Shown in pieces: positions 28,647 through 37,484 of a stretch of DNA of 41,982 nt. The position numbers and the translations under genes were made by a program. Source of the DNA: an uncultured Alphaproteobacteria bacterium (GTDB lineage: Bacteria > Pseudomonadota > Alphaproteobacteria > CAAHEQ01 > UBA3637). Location of the stretch: positions 1-41,982 of the forward strand of contig CAJOPC010000002.1 in assembly GCA_905236245.1 (NCBI GenBank). The letters run 5' to 3'. The notes below the pieces were generated by a model. That model was not told where the DNA came from. It saw only the letters and a list, made by a program, of their open reading frames with translations, and did no database searches. The number at the start of each line of letters is the position of its first letter. The stretch's first letter is position 1.

Positions 28647-29464
28647 TATTCCTCCTTAGCAAATATAGGATTTTTTTTGGAAATCAAAATACAAAGAATG
28701 CCCAACAAAAACATCGGCACGCATAAAAGTTGTCCCATGCTGAAATCGTGCCAAATAAGGCCTAAATGCGCATCTGGTTCCCGTGTGTATTCTAAACAAA
28801 AGCGCCCAATGCTGTATAATATAAGGAAGAGGCCGGTCGGAAGACCCAATCGATTGCGAAAACGCGGACAGAGCCACCAAAGAAGATTCAAAATAATAAA
28901 ACATAACAGTCCCTCTACGCCGGCTTCATACAGCTGACTGGGGTGACGCGGTTCCGGACCTCCCATCGGGAAAATCATTGCCCACGGAACAGAGTGAGTG
29001 ACGCGCCCGAATAATTCTCCGTTAGCAAAGTTTGCTAAACGGCCCAAGAACAATCCGAGCGGGGCAACACAAACCAGAATATCGCCGATAGAAAAAATGG
29101 GAATTTGTTTTTTTATAGCAAAAAGGATTGTGGCAACGGCCACGCCCAAAAGGCCCCCATGGAAAGACATACCGCCTTGCCATATTGCAAAAATTTGAAG
29201 TGGAAATTCGGAAAAATAGCGTAGATTATAGAATACACAATATCCTAATCGGCCGCCTAAAATAATACCAATAGTTGCCCAAATCAGAAAATCATCGATT
29301 TTTAAAACGGTAAAAACGCTACGCGAATAGGCGGACATTTTGCGCGCCAAATACCAAGCTCCCAAAATGCCAAAAATATAGGCTAGCGAATACCAACGCA
29401 CAGCAAACCAGCCCCATTGAAATAACACGGGGTTAATATCCGGAAAAGGAATACCTTGATACAT
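28646..29464 (-). CDS. lgt: Prolipoprotein diacylglyceryl transferase
   Basis: Integral membrane enzyme that attaches diacylglycerol to the lipobox Cys of prolipoproteins, such as the Bor-like protein here. The Lgt signature GRLANFANGELFGR is at 141-154, the essential His is at 102 (GGMSFHGG), and the C-terminal half has RHPSQLYEAGVEG and REPDAHLG. Length of 272 and about seven membrane segments fit. AGGAGG precedes the ATG by five bases. It is the first gene of a four-gene operon with a clear promoter. Confidence 0.97.
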   Translation of the reverse strand: MYQGIPFPDINPVLFQWGWFAVRWYSLAYIFGILGAWYLARKMSAYSRSVFTVLKIDDFLIWATIGIILGGRLGYCVFYNLRYFSEFPLQIFAIWQGGMSFHGGLLGVAVATILFAIKKQIPIFSIGDILVCVAPLGLFLGRLANFANGELFGRVTHSVPWAMIFPMGGPEPRHPSQLYEAGVEGLLCFIILNLLWWLCPRFRNRLGLPTGLFLILYSIGRFCLEYTREPDAHLGLIWHDFSMGQLLCVPMFLLGILCILISKKNPIFAKEE

Positions 29465-29487
29465 AAAGCCTCCTCATTGTTTAATAA

Positions 29488-29516
29488 AATGTATCCAAAA
29501 GTAAAAGAAAAGTCAA
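29488..29516 (-). promoter_or_regulatory. Promoter of the lgt operon
   Basis: On the minus strand: TTGACT (29516-29511), 17 bases, TACATT (29493-29488). RNA start near 29481 leaves a 17-base leader with AGGAGG. Confidence 0.75.
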
Positions 29517-29539
29517 GATGTCACAATAAAACAAAAATC

Positions 29540-29568
29540 TTGACAAAAATAAAAAAATATGATACAAT
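29540..29568 (+). promoter_or_regulatory. Promoter of the GADEF gene
   Basis: Perfect TTGACA (29540-29545), 17 bases, TACAAT (29563-29568). RNA start near 29575. It is divergent from the lgt promoter, with 23 bases between the -35 boxes. Confidence 0.85.
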
Positions 29569-29599
29569 TTTTCTTACTGGTAATCACGGAGGTAGGATT

Positions 29600-30631
29600 A
29601 TGATTTTGCTGGGGGAAATTAAGCGTAAAAAGATTCATACAGATTGGCATGATTCTATGTATATGCAAGTATTAAAATTATGCCTTTCCTTGAAAGATAA
29701 AGGGATTTTACCAGACGAAATTGTATATCAAAAAGGATTACCCGTTGCCGTGCGTTCTTTATTTAAAGAGCATCTTGCTCGTTTGGGTGGAAAGAAAATA
29801 GCAATGCATGCATATAAACAGGCGGAGACATTGTCTGATCAGAGTCTTTTGCTTTTGGATGAAGCTAGTTTTCAAGCTGTGGCCCAACGATTGATGGGTG
29901 AAGCTGTTGATTTAAAAAGTCCCCAAACTTGGGCTATTCATTTATGGCAATTTCAAAAAGGGAAAATGGGCCGTATTTTGCCCGTTTCGATGCAAACGGC
30001 TCAACCGTGGCAACGCCGGTTGAAAATATTCCAAGATCGTCCGGATGTTCGGTGGCATTTGCGTGGCAGACAGCAAGATACATTATTGATGTCAATGGCA
30101 AAAGAGGCATCTGTGGATAAATTAACTTCCTTGCCAACGCGCAGAACATTTGATGGATTAATGCAATCTGCTTTGCGGATGGATGAAAAGACTTCCGGGG
30201 CGGTGTTGCTTTTGGATATAGATGATTTCGGCGCACTGAACAAAATATATGGCCAACAAGTGGGTGACGAAGTTCTTAAAATGATGGGTGTTGCGCTTCG
30301 CTCAGGTATTCGAAAAACTGATTTAATTTGTCGTGCATCCAGTGGAGCAGATGAATTTGTTATTTATTTGCGTAATATCTCGTTGCCTTTGGCCGAAAAG
30401 GTAGCAAAAAGATTGCAAGCTCAATTGGTTCAATTAAGGCAAAAACAAAACACACCTGCCTTTAGTGCCAGTATAGGTATTGCAAGTTGCGACAAAGATT
30501 ATGATTTATCCTATCGTCAGGCAAATGAAGCTTTAAGAAACTCCAAAACGACGAAAGGCAAAGGACGTGTTGTTTTATATCAGCCGGATATGCATTTCCT
30601 TGCGTCCGTCCATGAGGCACAAAAGGTTTAA
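29600..30631 (+). CDS. GGDEF-domain protein with degenerate GADEF site
   Basis: A 343-residue soluble protein. The N-terminal 165 residues are an unrecognised, mostly helical domain. The C-terminal domain is a GGDEF fold: DKLTSLPTRRTFDGLMQ, LLLDIDDFGALNKIYGQQVGDEVL and FSASIGIAS. The active loop reads SSGADEF (249-253 GADEF) in place of GG(D/E)EF, and the RKTD that would form an inhibitory site is seven residues ahead instead of five. Activity may be lost or low; it could act as a c-di-GMP or GTP sensor. The frame is open upstream to 29456, but the promoter and GGAGG seven bases before this ATG decide the start. Confidence 0.85.
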   Translation: MILLGEIKRKKIHTDWHDSMYMQVLKLCLSLKDKGILPDEIVYQKGLPVAVRSLFKEHLARLGGKKIAMHAYKQAETLSDQSLLLLDEASFQAVAQRLMGEAVDLKSPQTWAIHLWQFQKGKMGRILPVSMQTAQPWQRRLKIFQDRPDVRWHLRGRQQDTLLMSMAKEASVDKLTSLPTRRTFDGLMQSALRMDEKTSGAVLLLDIDDFGALNKIYGQQVGDEVLKMMGVALRSGIRKTDLICRASSGADEFVIYLRNISLPLAEKVAKRLQAQLVQLRQKQNTPAFSASIGIASCDKDYDLSYRQANEALRNSKTTKGKGRVVLYQPDMHFLASVHEAQKV

Positions 30632-30644
30632 ACAACGCGGGCAC

Positions 30645-30672
30645 TTGACAGATTAAAAAAATCTGTTATAAT
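30645..30672 (+). promoter_or_regulatory. Promoter of rho
   Basis: Perfect TTGACA (30645-30650), 16 bases, perfect TATAAT (30667-30672). RNA start near 30679, leaving a leader of about 46 bases with AAAGGA before the ATG. Confidence 0.88.
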
Positions 30673-30724
30673 ATAAAGCGTGGTCGGTTGATCACATTCT
30701 GATAAAATTTTCCAAAGGACAAAT

Positions 30725-31993
30725 ATGCAATTACAAGATTTGAAGAAAAAATCTCCGGCAGAGCTGTTGCGCTATGCGGAAGAACTCAATGTTGAAAATG
30801 CGGCCAGTTTGCGCACGCAAGATTTAATGTATGCTATTTTAAAGAAATTGACAGAGACAGAAAACAATACTCTTTATGGCGAGGGTGTGTTGGAGGTTAT
30901 GCAAGATGGTTTCGGTTTCTTGCGTTCTCCGGAAGCAAATTATTTGGCCGGTCCAGATGATATTTATGTGGCTCCACAACATATTAAGCGTTGGGGATTG
31001 CGCACGGGTGATACAATTTCTGGTGAAATTACCGCCCCAAAAAATAATGAACGCTATTTTGCTTTGGAAAAAATCAATACTGTGAATTTTGTTAAACCGG
31101 AAGAATTAAAATACCGCATCAATTTTGATGATTTAACACCACTTTATCCTGAACAAAACATCAAGATGGAACATGAACCCACGGGCAAAGAAGACGATAA
31201 GGATTTGACGGCCAGAATTATAGACCTTATTTGTCCACAAGGTTTTGGTCAACGTTCGTTGGTTGTGGCTCCGCCAAGAACCGGTAAAACGGTGATGTTG
31301 CAAAATATCGCCCATGCGATTTCTGCCAACTATCCAGAAGCTCATTTAATAGTGTTGTTGATTGATGAACGTCCGGAAGAAGTGACCGATATGGTGCGTT
31401 CTGTGAAGGGCGAAGTAATTTCTTCTACCTTTGATGAACCCGCTACGCGTCACGTTCAAGTTGCCGAAATGGTGATTGAAAAAGCAAAACGTTTAGTGGA
31501 ACACAAAAAAGATGTGATTATTTTGTTGGACTCTATTACACGTTTGGCGCGTGCCTACAACACGGTTGTGCCATCCAGTGGTAAAGTTTTAACCGGTGGT
31601 GTGGACGCCAATGCTTTGCAACGTCCAAAACGTTTCTTTGGTGCCGCGCGTAATATCGAAGAAGGTGGTTCTTTGACTATCTTTGGTACCGCCTTGATTG
31701 ATACGGGTTCTCGCATGGATGAAGTGATTTTTGAAGAATTTAAAGGAACCGGCAACAGCGAAATTATTTTAGATCGTAAAGTTTCCGATAAGCGTATTTT
31801 CCCGGCTATTGATATTACTAAATCCGGAACACGTAAGGAAGAATTGTTGGTGGGTAAAGATCGCCTTCCAAAAATGTGGATGTTGCGTCGTGTGTTGATG
31901 CCAATGGGCGTGACGGACGCAATGGAATTTTTAATTGAAAAATTAAAAGCCACCAAAAATAATGATGATTTTTTTGACAAGATGAATCAATAG
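30725..31993 (+). CDS. rho: Transcription termination factor Rho
   Basis: Hexameric RNA-dependent helicase that ends untranslated transcripts. The N-terminal Rho domain is [21 protein letters not shown]. The cold-shock RNA-binding domain (about 50-120) includes [29 protein letters not shown]. The ATPase has Walker [13 protein letters not shown], Walker [17 protein letters not shown], the Q-loop segment [29 protein letters not shown] and the R-loop KGTGN. Length of 422 is normal. It is followed after eight bases by the tandem-NYN gene, whose TAGGAG ribosome site includes the rho stop. Confidence 0.98.
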   Translation: MQLQDLKKKSPAELLRYAEELNVENAASLRTQDLMYAILKKLTETENNTLYGEGVLEVMQDGFGFLRSPEANYLAGPDDIYVAPQHIKRWGLRTGDTISGEITAPKNNERYFALEKINTVNFVKPEELKYRINFDDLTPLYPEQNIKMEHEPTGKEDDKDLTARIIDLICPQGFGQRSLVVAPPRTGKTVMLQNIAHAISANYPEAHLIVLLIDERPEEVTDMVRSVKGEVISSTFDEPATRHVQVAEMVIEKAKRLVEHKKDVIILLDSITRLARAYNTVVPSSGKVLTGGVDANALQRPKRFFGAARNIEEGGSLTIFGTALIDTGSRMDEVIFEEFKGTGNSEIILDRKVSDKRIFPAIDITKSGTRKEELLVGKDRLPKMWMLRRVLMPMGVTDAMEFLIEKLKATKNNDDFFDKMNQ

Positions 31994-32001
31994 GAGTCAA
32001 A

Positions 32002-33627
32002 ATGGATCAATCAGCACCTACGGTCAACTTATTAGTTGACGGTAATATTTTAAAAAGACATATAACACATATGGGTCAACGGCAAAATGCTCAGTTGATT
32101 GTGCAGTATTTATCACATATGACCCGTCTGATTCGACAACATAATCCCGGGGCTTTTGTGCGAATTGAATATTATGGCGCTCAATCTTTGGATCCTATTA
32201 CTTTGCCGATTTCAGGAAACACTTATTGTGAAACAGATCTTAAAAAAGGATTATTCCGCAACAGTGTGCCTGGCGCTTGGTTAAATTCAAACTGGGGCAA
32301 GATGATATATCCTGCGGATGCTCCATGGATTTTGAAAGCCGACAGATATCATAAAGATAATTTGCAAGATAATGACTTTGTTTTAAATGAACGCCCCAAA
32401 GGTGTATTGGCTCAATTAGTTTGGAAAATGGCTGAACTTTCTGTGCGCTCCCCAGAAACACCATTATATGTCTATGGTGATGCAGATGATATGGCTTATT
32501 CGTTGCATATGTCTCGGTGGTTGGGTGCTAATATTCATCAAATGAATTTAGACGGTAATAAACCCTATATTTCTGAGATCATAGAGGCAAAAGAACCTCG
32601 TTTTTGTGATAAAAAGCAAATTTTAAAAATGGGGCAAGATTTAAATGAACAAGCTGACGCAGCTAGCTATTTAAAAGCACTGCGAGAGGCATGCCCTGAG
32701 GGCGAGAAAAAGATCATTTTAATGGTTGATGTGGGTGTTTTGCGTAAATATCTCGATGTGCGCGATTGTCGGCCAACAGCAGAAAATATTCAAGCCTTGT
32801 TAGATCAAATCAAACAAGGGCTGCCCAAAGCTCCAACTAAGACGGTATTGTATCATTCTTTTGCGGCACAATCAAAATTGATTAGTCCATTCCCGGGTGA
32901 GGCAAGGGCTTTAGTGGATGCATCGTTTGATAAACAGATTTTGTCGCTTCCTAATGTAGAGGTAAGCGCTGGCAAAACAACCCAGGATAAATGGTATCCT
33001 GCAATTTTGAAAAAGGAAAAATGGAACAGTCCGGCAAAAGAGCGTGGCTATAGAGATTTTAGTTATAATTTCCATCAAAATGATACAGATGACCGAATGA
33101 TTTGGAATATGCATGATTTTGCTATGAATCGGTATGTTGTAGAGTTATGCGCCTTTATCACGGATGGAGATTTGGTGCATGCTGTGGAACAGGCGGCTGC
33201 ATTTGGTTTGCCAACGACGCTGGTTCGTTTCCAACTTGGCACACGAGATTTATCTCGCCGTTTAAAGCACAGCGCGCAAGAAGTTATAGAAGTGCCTTTG
33301 GATGAAACAAAATTGGTCACACGCGAGATGGAAGAAAAATTAAAACGTGAGCGCCAAGATGCTGAGACCAGCATAAAACGCAAACAATTACAAAGGTTGA
33401 TGAGAGACTGTGCTAGAAATGAGCAGGGACTATCCGATTCTGCACATGATTTTGACGAAGCATATGATGAAGATGATGATATGGGTATGTATGGTTGGAA
33501 AGCATCTAAAGAAGAGCGGTGGGCGGAATGTTGTCGCCAACATCGAAGTGTTCGACACAATCATAAACGGCATCGTAGCAAAAAGAAAGTTTCTGCTTCA
33601 TTGCAGCAGAAATTAAAGCAAAGGTAA
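32002..33627 (+). CDS. Protein with two NYN (LabA-like) nuclease domains
   Basis: A 541-residue protein that appears to carry two NYN/PIN-type ribonuclease-like domains in tandem. The first has LLVDGNILKRH (Asp13), FVRIEYYG and YVYGDADDMAYSLHMSRWLGANI (159-178). The second has LMVDVGVLRKYL (Asp243), TVLYHSFA, NDTDDRMIW and AFITDGDLVHAVEQAAAFGLPTTLV (384-408). The strand-Asp start and the later GDxD/DGD strand-helix are the marks of LabA/DUF88 domains. A charged helix (436-470), an acidic stretch (484-493) and a His/Lys/Arg-rich tail (517-541) follow. It probably acts on RNA. It is translated just after rho (TAGGAG over the rho stop), before a terminator. Confidence 0.75.
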   Translation: MDQSAPTVNLLVDGNILKRHITHMGQRQNAQLIVQYLSHMTRLIRQHNPGAFVRIEYYGAQSLDPITLPISGNTYCETDLKKGLFRNSVPGAWLNSNWGKMIYPADAPWILKADRYHKDNLQDNDFVLNERPKGVLAQLVWKMAELSVRSPETPLYVYGDADDMAYSLHMSRWLGANIHQMNLDGNKPYISEIIEAKEPRFCDKKQILKMGQDLNEQADAASYLKALREACPEGEKKIILMVDVGVLRKYLDVRDCRPTAENIQALLDQIKQGLPKAPTKTVLYHSFAAQSKLISPFPGEARALVDASFDKQILSLPNVEVSAGKTTQDKWYPAILKKEKWNSPAKERGYRDFSYNFHQNDTDDRMIWNMHDFAMNRYVVELCAFITDGDLVHAVEQAAAFGLPTTLVRFQLGTRDLSRRLKHSAQEVIEVPLDETKLVTREMEEKLKRERQDAETSIKRKQLQRLMRDCARNEQGLSDSAHDFDEAYDEDDDMGMYGWKASKEERWAECCRQHRSVRHNHKRHRSKKKVSASLQQKLKQR

Positions 33628-33630
33628 ATA

Positions 33631-33662
33631 AAAACTCCGTTCTTTGTGAACGGAGTTTTTTG
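33631..33662. terminator. Bidirectional Rho-independent terminator
   Basis: A perfect 12-bp stem AAAACTCCGTTC (33631-33642) / GAACGGAGTTTT (33648-33659) with a 5-base loop and T-tract lies between the NYN gene and pckG, which converge. Confidence 0.92.
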
Positions 33663-33675
33663 TTGTTAAGAGGGC

Positions 33676-35484
33676 TTATCTGTTCAAACGATTAGAACAC
33701 AAAACCAATTCTGCATCCATATCCGTAGGAAGGCGATTGCCTTCTAAAAATTGTTCAAAGTATTCCCCTTGAGAATCAACATCTTGTAATGCCAATTTTT
33801 TATCTACAGACATCAGATCGTCGAATTGTTTTTCTGTCATAGAAAGGCCGCGCCACGTCATGTCTTTGTAATTTGGCATCCATCCAAGCACCGTTTCTTT
33901 GGCGCCTACTTTATTATAAGCGCGACGCACAATCCATTCAATCACGCGCATATTGTCACCAAAACCTGGCCACATAAATTTACCTTTTTTATCTTTACGG
34001 AACCAGTTTACGCGGAAGAATAATGGATGTTGCTTAATGCGTCCAAACATATCCATCCAATGTTTCCAATAATCACCCATATTGTAGCCACAGAACGGCA
34101 ACATCGCAAAAGGATCGCGGCGGATTTCGCCCATTTTCCCTTCGGCTGCGGCTGTTTTTTCGGATCCCATTGTGCTGGCCAAATACACGCCGTGTTGCCA
34201 GTTAAAGGCTTGATAAACAAGTGGCGTATTGGTGGCTAAACGTCCGCCAAATACAAAGGCAGCAATTGGTACACCCGCAGGATTTTCCCAATCTTTATCA
34301 ATGCAAGGACATTGTTTTGCAGGAGCTGTAAAGCGTGAATTTGGATGCGCGGCAGGAGTCGTGGACTTTGGCGTCCAATCATTTCCTTGCCAGTCAATCA
34401 AATGTTTCGGTGGTACTTTTGTTAGCCCTTCCCACCACACATCACCATCATCTGTCAAAGCTACATTAGTGAAAATTGTGTTTGCCCTGCAGGATTCAAT
34501 AGCATTTTTGTTCGTTTCTGGATTTGTGCCAGGGGCAACACCGAAGAATCCCGCCTCTGGGTTGATGGCGCGTAGCACGCCATTTTTATCCGGTTTGATC
34601 CACGCGATATCATCGCCTACAGTTGTTACTTTCCAATTAGGCATAGATTTTGGTGGAATCAACATGGCCATATTCGTTTTGCCGCAAGCGGATGGGAATG
34701 CGGCGGCCACATAAGCCTTCATCTTTTCTTTTTTGTTTTCAAAGCCGGCAATCAACATGTGTTCAGAGAACCAACCTTCATCACGGGCCATTGTGGAGGC
34801 AATACGCAAGGCCAAGCATTTTTTGCCGAGTAATGCATTACCGCCATACCCCGAACCGAACGAAATAATTTCACGTGTTTCAGGGAAGTGAGTAATATAA
34901 GTGTTGTCCGGATTGCATGGCCACGCCACATCTTTTTCACCTTTTTTGAGGGGCGCGCCGACCGAGTGGAAACAACGTACAAAATCTTGATTGCCCAAGA
35001 TTGGCCACACTTTTGCCCCCATGCGGGTCATAATGCGCATATTGGTTACAACATAGGCGCTATCTGTGATTTCAATACCGATTTTGGCGATTGGGCTTCC
35101 AAGCGGTCCCATAGAGAAAGGAATCACATACATGGTGCGTCCCTTCATGCAGCCTTTCATCAGTTTTTTCAAAGTGGCTTTCATTTTGCTGGGATCGGCC
35201 CAATGGTTGGTTGGACCAGCATCAATTTCCTTTTTACAACAAATAAAGGTGCGGGCCTCTACACGAGCCACATCTTTTGGATTGGAACGCGCCAAAAATG
35301 AATTCGGTCGTTTTTTGGGATTTAACTTAATGAAAGTGCCCTTTTTCACCAATTCATTGCACAAACGAGTATATTCTTGTTGTGTGCCATCACACCAATA
35401 AATAGCGTCTGGCTGGCACAAGGTGGCCATTTCTTTTACCCAGTCTAAAACTTTTTTATTTCTTGTTGGTAATTTTTGAGTCAT
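33676..35484 (-). CDS. pckG: Phosphoenolpyruvate carboxykinase (GTP)
   Basis: Interconverts oxaloacetate + GTP and phosphoenolpyruvate + CO2 + GDP. The 602 residues belong to the GTP-dependent class: kinase loop PSACGKTN (264-271), [46 protein letters not shown] and [18 protein letters not shown]-type PckA proteins are shorter and lack these blocks. In anaerobes the enzyme often runs toward oxaloacetate; the direction here is inferred. GGGGGA lies before the ATG. It lies 6 kb from, and opposite to, the oxaloacetate decarboxylase operon. Confidence 0.97.
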   Translation of the reverse strand: MTQKLPTRNKKVLDWVKEMATLCQPDAIYWCDGTQQEYTRLCNELVKKGTFIKLNPKKRPNSFLARSNPKDVARVEARTFICCKKEIDAGPTNHWADPSKMKATLKKLMKGCMKGRTMYVIPFSMGPLGSPIAKIGIEITDSAYVVTNMRIMTRMGAKVWPILGNQDFVRCFHSVGAPLKKGEKDVAWPCNPDNTYITHFPETREIISFGSGYGGNALLGKKCLALRIASTMARDEGWFSEHMLIAGFENKKEKMKAYVAAAFPSACGKTNMAMLIPPKSMPNWKVTTVGDDIAWIKPDKNGVLRAINPEAGFFGVAPGTNPETNKNAIESCRANTIFTNVALTDDGDVWWEGLTKVPPKHLIDWQGNDWTPKSTTPAAHPNSRFTAPAKQCPCIDKDWENPAGVPIAAFVFGGRLATNTPLVYQAFNWQHGVYLASTMGSEKTAAAEGKMGEIRRDPFAMLPFCGYNMGDYWKHWMDMFGRIKQHPLFFRVNWFRKDKKGKFMWPGFGDNMRVIEWIVRRAYNKVGAKETVLGWMPNYKDMTWRGLSMTEKQFDDLMSVDKKLALQDVDSQGEYFEQFLEGNRLPTDMDAELVLCSNRLNR

Positions 35485-35508
35485 TTGATTTATCCCCCTC
35501 TATACTTG

Positions 35509-35537
35509 AATATAAAGGAGAAAAAATCGAAAAGCAA
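35509..35537 (-). promoter_or_regulatory. Promoter of pckG
   Basis: On the minus strand: TTGCTT (35537-35532), 17 bases, TATATT (35514-35509). RNA start near 35502 leaves an 18-base leader. Confidence 0.65.
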
Positions 35538-35550
35538 GTTTTTTTAGTAA

Positions 35551-37149
35551 TTAACGATCACGGCGTTGGATTGCACTTGTTAAAGCGGCTGTCGTGACAT
35601 TTGTGGAGGCTGGCGTAGGGGCTGCTTCCGAAGATTCTGTTTTAGATTCTTTCTTGTCTGTTTTGGCCCGCTTAGCAACCTCATCCTTTTGAGTCCGCCA
35701 TACTTGATAAAGAGTGGTATGGTTCTCAGGATCTAGCCACTTTGCAACAAGTGTTGCGGCTGCCCGTTGTTCAATAACATTTGTGGAAATGCCAAGATAC
35801 GGATCTCCAGGAACTGGATTTTCAGCCAAATGTTGCATGACCTGTGTTGGTGTTAAACCTTGATTTATCAACAAGGTTGCAGTTGCAATTCGATCAATAC
35901 GATAAGCCCGTTGGGCGGAAGTGGTATCTGAAAATTCGTTGTTTTTATATTGAATACGTAATTCCGCAATTGTGTCCATATAGGCCTTTTTATAACCTTC
36001 AGGATCATCTTCATAAGATCTTTGACTTAAATCGATGATTTTCCGTTGAGCTTTCGGAAAGGTGTCTTTAAATTTTTGTGGGCCAACTCGTAAAACTGTA
36101 TCGCAGACCGCAGCTTGAACTGCTTTAGGTAGCTTTGTAAAGTCAACTCCAGATTCGCTGAAGAATTCGGCTACTTTCTTGTAAATAAGAGTGTAACTTC
36201 CTTGTAATAGCCGATAAGCTTCCGCATCGGAAATTGTATAATTGGCCAATTGCTCTGCTGTTTTTGTCGTGAAGGTTGCAAAAAAGTCTTTCACTTCCTT
36301 TGCGCTGAGCTCACGATTATTTTCAGAGGCTAATAATATTTTCAAATTTCCGGTTTTTCTAATATTCAGAGGGTCCATTTCGGCATTGTAGCCGATGCCA
36401 ACATGAACGACGTCATTGAGTATATAAAAGTATAATCTTTTTCCTTCGTTTAATTCCGTCATAGCTTTTGTTTGATTATACAAGCTTAAGCCTGCTGCTT
36501 GGACAACAGCAGAATCGAGAGTAATAGGGGGAAGTTTAATTGCTTCTTCAGCTTGTTGTGATTCATCACCATTTTCCCCTTCTTTCACTTGTGTCGCATC
36601 GGATGTATCAGAGGTGGAGGCTTGTCCCAACTCGGCGTCTGCTGATTGTGGAGCTGTTTCTTCAGAAATTTCAGCTTCTGTTTCACTTGTGGGAGAATCT
36701 GAAGTTGGAGATTCTTGAGCTCCCTCATTGGCAACTTGTTCTTCATCTGGATCATAGCCTACGTCGTAGACACCGGCAGGGTCTTCCTCTTCATCTGGGT
36801 TATAGCTCACGCCATCTGCTTGTGTGGAATTTTCATCTGGATTACCCACATCATAAATTCCGGCAGGATCATCTCCATCGTCATAGGCAGCCTCGTCCTC
36901 GAAAGAGGATAAGTTGACATCAGTAATGGCATTGCGTAAATTTTCTGCTGTTTGAGAGTTATTTTCAACAACCATTTCGGTAGGGGCGGAAGATGTTCCC
37001 CCTTTGCTTTTATTGGCTTGATTATCTTCGGATGGCGTAACAGCAATAGCCGTTGTGACCACGGCGGATCCTGTCAGGCTCAGCCAGTGGCGATATATAA
37101 AATCCCGAAAACGTTGTAAAAATGATGGTTTGTTTTCCTGTTTCAACAT
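35551..37149 (-). CDS. Membrane-anchored lysozyme-like protein with acidic linker
   Basis: A 532-residue protein. The N-terminus has a basic stretch and one hydrophobic segment (22-38, WLSLTGSAVVTTAIAVT), a membrane anchor or signal peptide with a possible AIA cleavage site. Residues 40-205 are a very acidic, Ser/Thr/Glu/Asp-rich linker with a repeated DPAG(I/V)YDVG. Residues of about 212-400 resemble phage-type GH24 lysozymes: ELNEGKRLYFY...HVGIGYN aligns with the T4 lysozyme DEGLRLKIYKD...YTIGIGH, with the general-acid Glu as E235, and KAVQAAVCDTVLRVG resembles the later helix. The Asp and Thr of the catalytic triad do not appear at their positions. It may be a peptidoglycan-binding or altered lysozyme. 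AGGAG precedes the ATG. Confidence 0.65.
   Translation of the reverse strand: MLKQENKPSFLQRFRDFIYRHWLSLTGSAVVTTAIAVTPSEDNQANKSKGGTSSAPTEMVVENNSQTAENLRNAITDVNLSSFEDEAAYDDGDDPAGIYDVGNPDENSTQADGVSYNPDEEEDPAGVYDVGYDPDEEQVANEGAQESPTSDSPTSETEAEISEETAPQSADAELGQASTSDTSDATQVKEGENGDESQQAEEAIKLPPITLDSAVVQAAGLSLYNQTKAMTELNEGKRLYFYILNDVVHVGIGYNAEMDPLNIRKTGNLKILLASENNRELSAKEVKDFFATFTTKTAEQLANYTISDAEAYRLLQGSYTLIYKKVAEFFSESGVDFTKLPKAVQAAVCDTVLRVGPQKFKDTFPKAQRKIIDLSQRSYEDDPEGYKKAYMDTIAELRIQYKNNEFSDTTSAQRAYRIDRIATATLLINQGLTPTQVMQHLAENPVPGDPYLGISTNVIEQRAAATLVAKWLDPENHTTLYQVWRTQKDEVAKRAKTDKKESKTESSEAAPTPASTNVTTAALTSAIQRRDR
36757..36870 (-). repeat. In-frame repeat coding NPDE/DPAGxYDVG
   Basis: Within the lysozyme-like gene, two copies of DPAG(I/V)YDVG (residues 94-102 and 123-131) are interspersed with three (N/D)PDE motifs. 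At DNA level the copies lie at about 36757-36783 and 36844-36870, with many third-position differences. They form a short tandem peptide repeat in the acidic linker. Confidence 0.65.
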
Positions 37150-37178
37150 AAATGTCTCCTTTGTTACAATAATGATTA

Positions 37179-37207
37179 ATTATACCACATTTGCCTGTTT
37201 TTGTCAA
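37179..37207 (-). promoter_or_regulatory. Consensus promoter of the lysozyme-like gene
   Basis: On the minus strand: perfect TTGACA (37207-37202), 17 bases, perfect TATAAT (37184-37179) preceded by TGG (extended -10). This is the best sigma-70 match in the window and predicts strong transcription from near 37172. Confidence 0.9.
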
Positions 37208-37269
37208 GGAAAAGTGCGGTTTTAATCGTGATATAAAGGTTTAGGTGTAAATTTGTCCGATAAAACAAG

Positions 37270-37298
37270 TTGACTTTTTGGGAATCTTTCTTTACCAT
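37270..37298 (+). promoter_or_regulatory. Promoter of the oad operon
   Basis: TTGACT (37270-37275), 17 bases, TACCAT (37293-37298). RNA start near 37305 leaves an 18-base leader with AAGGGGG. Confidence 0.65.
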
Positions 37299-37322
37299 TA
37301 TTCTTAAAAAGGGGGAAATTCG

Positions 37323-37484
37323 ATGGAGCAAGCATTATTCATTACAGGCGCAGGAATGGGCGGCGTTTTTGCATTTTTATTGTTGTTGATTGGCGCAATG
37401 AAGGTGTTGTCATTTTTTGCTCAAGAACGAAACAACTTGGATAAAGTGGCGATTGCTATTGCTGCCGCAAGGAGAGGAAAATGA
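37323..37484 (+). CDS. oadG: Oxaloacetate decarboxylase gamma subunit, short
   Basis: A 53-residue membrane protein: MEQALFITGAGMGGVFAFLL begins it, then one hydrophobic helix to about residue 33, then a short charged and Ala-rich tail ending AAARRGK. The G-x-G-x-x-F-x-F-L-L-L pattern and position before oadA and oadB identify it as the OadG-type small subunit that links the alpha and beta subunits in the membrane. Usual OadG is about 80 residues and has a longer tail, so this is a reduced form. AAGGGGG precedes the ATG, and its stop overlaps the oadA start (ATGA). It is too short for many gene callers. Confidence 0.85.
   Translation: MEQALFITGAGMGGVFAFLLLLIGAMKVLSFFAQERNNLDKVAIAIAAARRGK

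Noticed and set aside
30673-30724. Riboswitch or attenuator in the rho leader
   Set aside because: The leader is only about 46 bases, with no convincing hairpin and T-tract.
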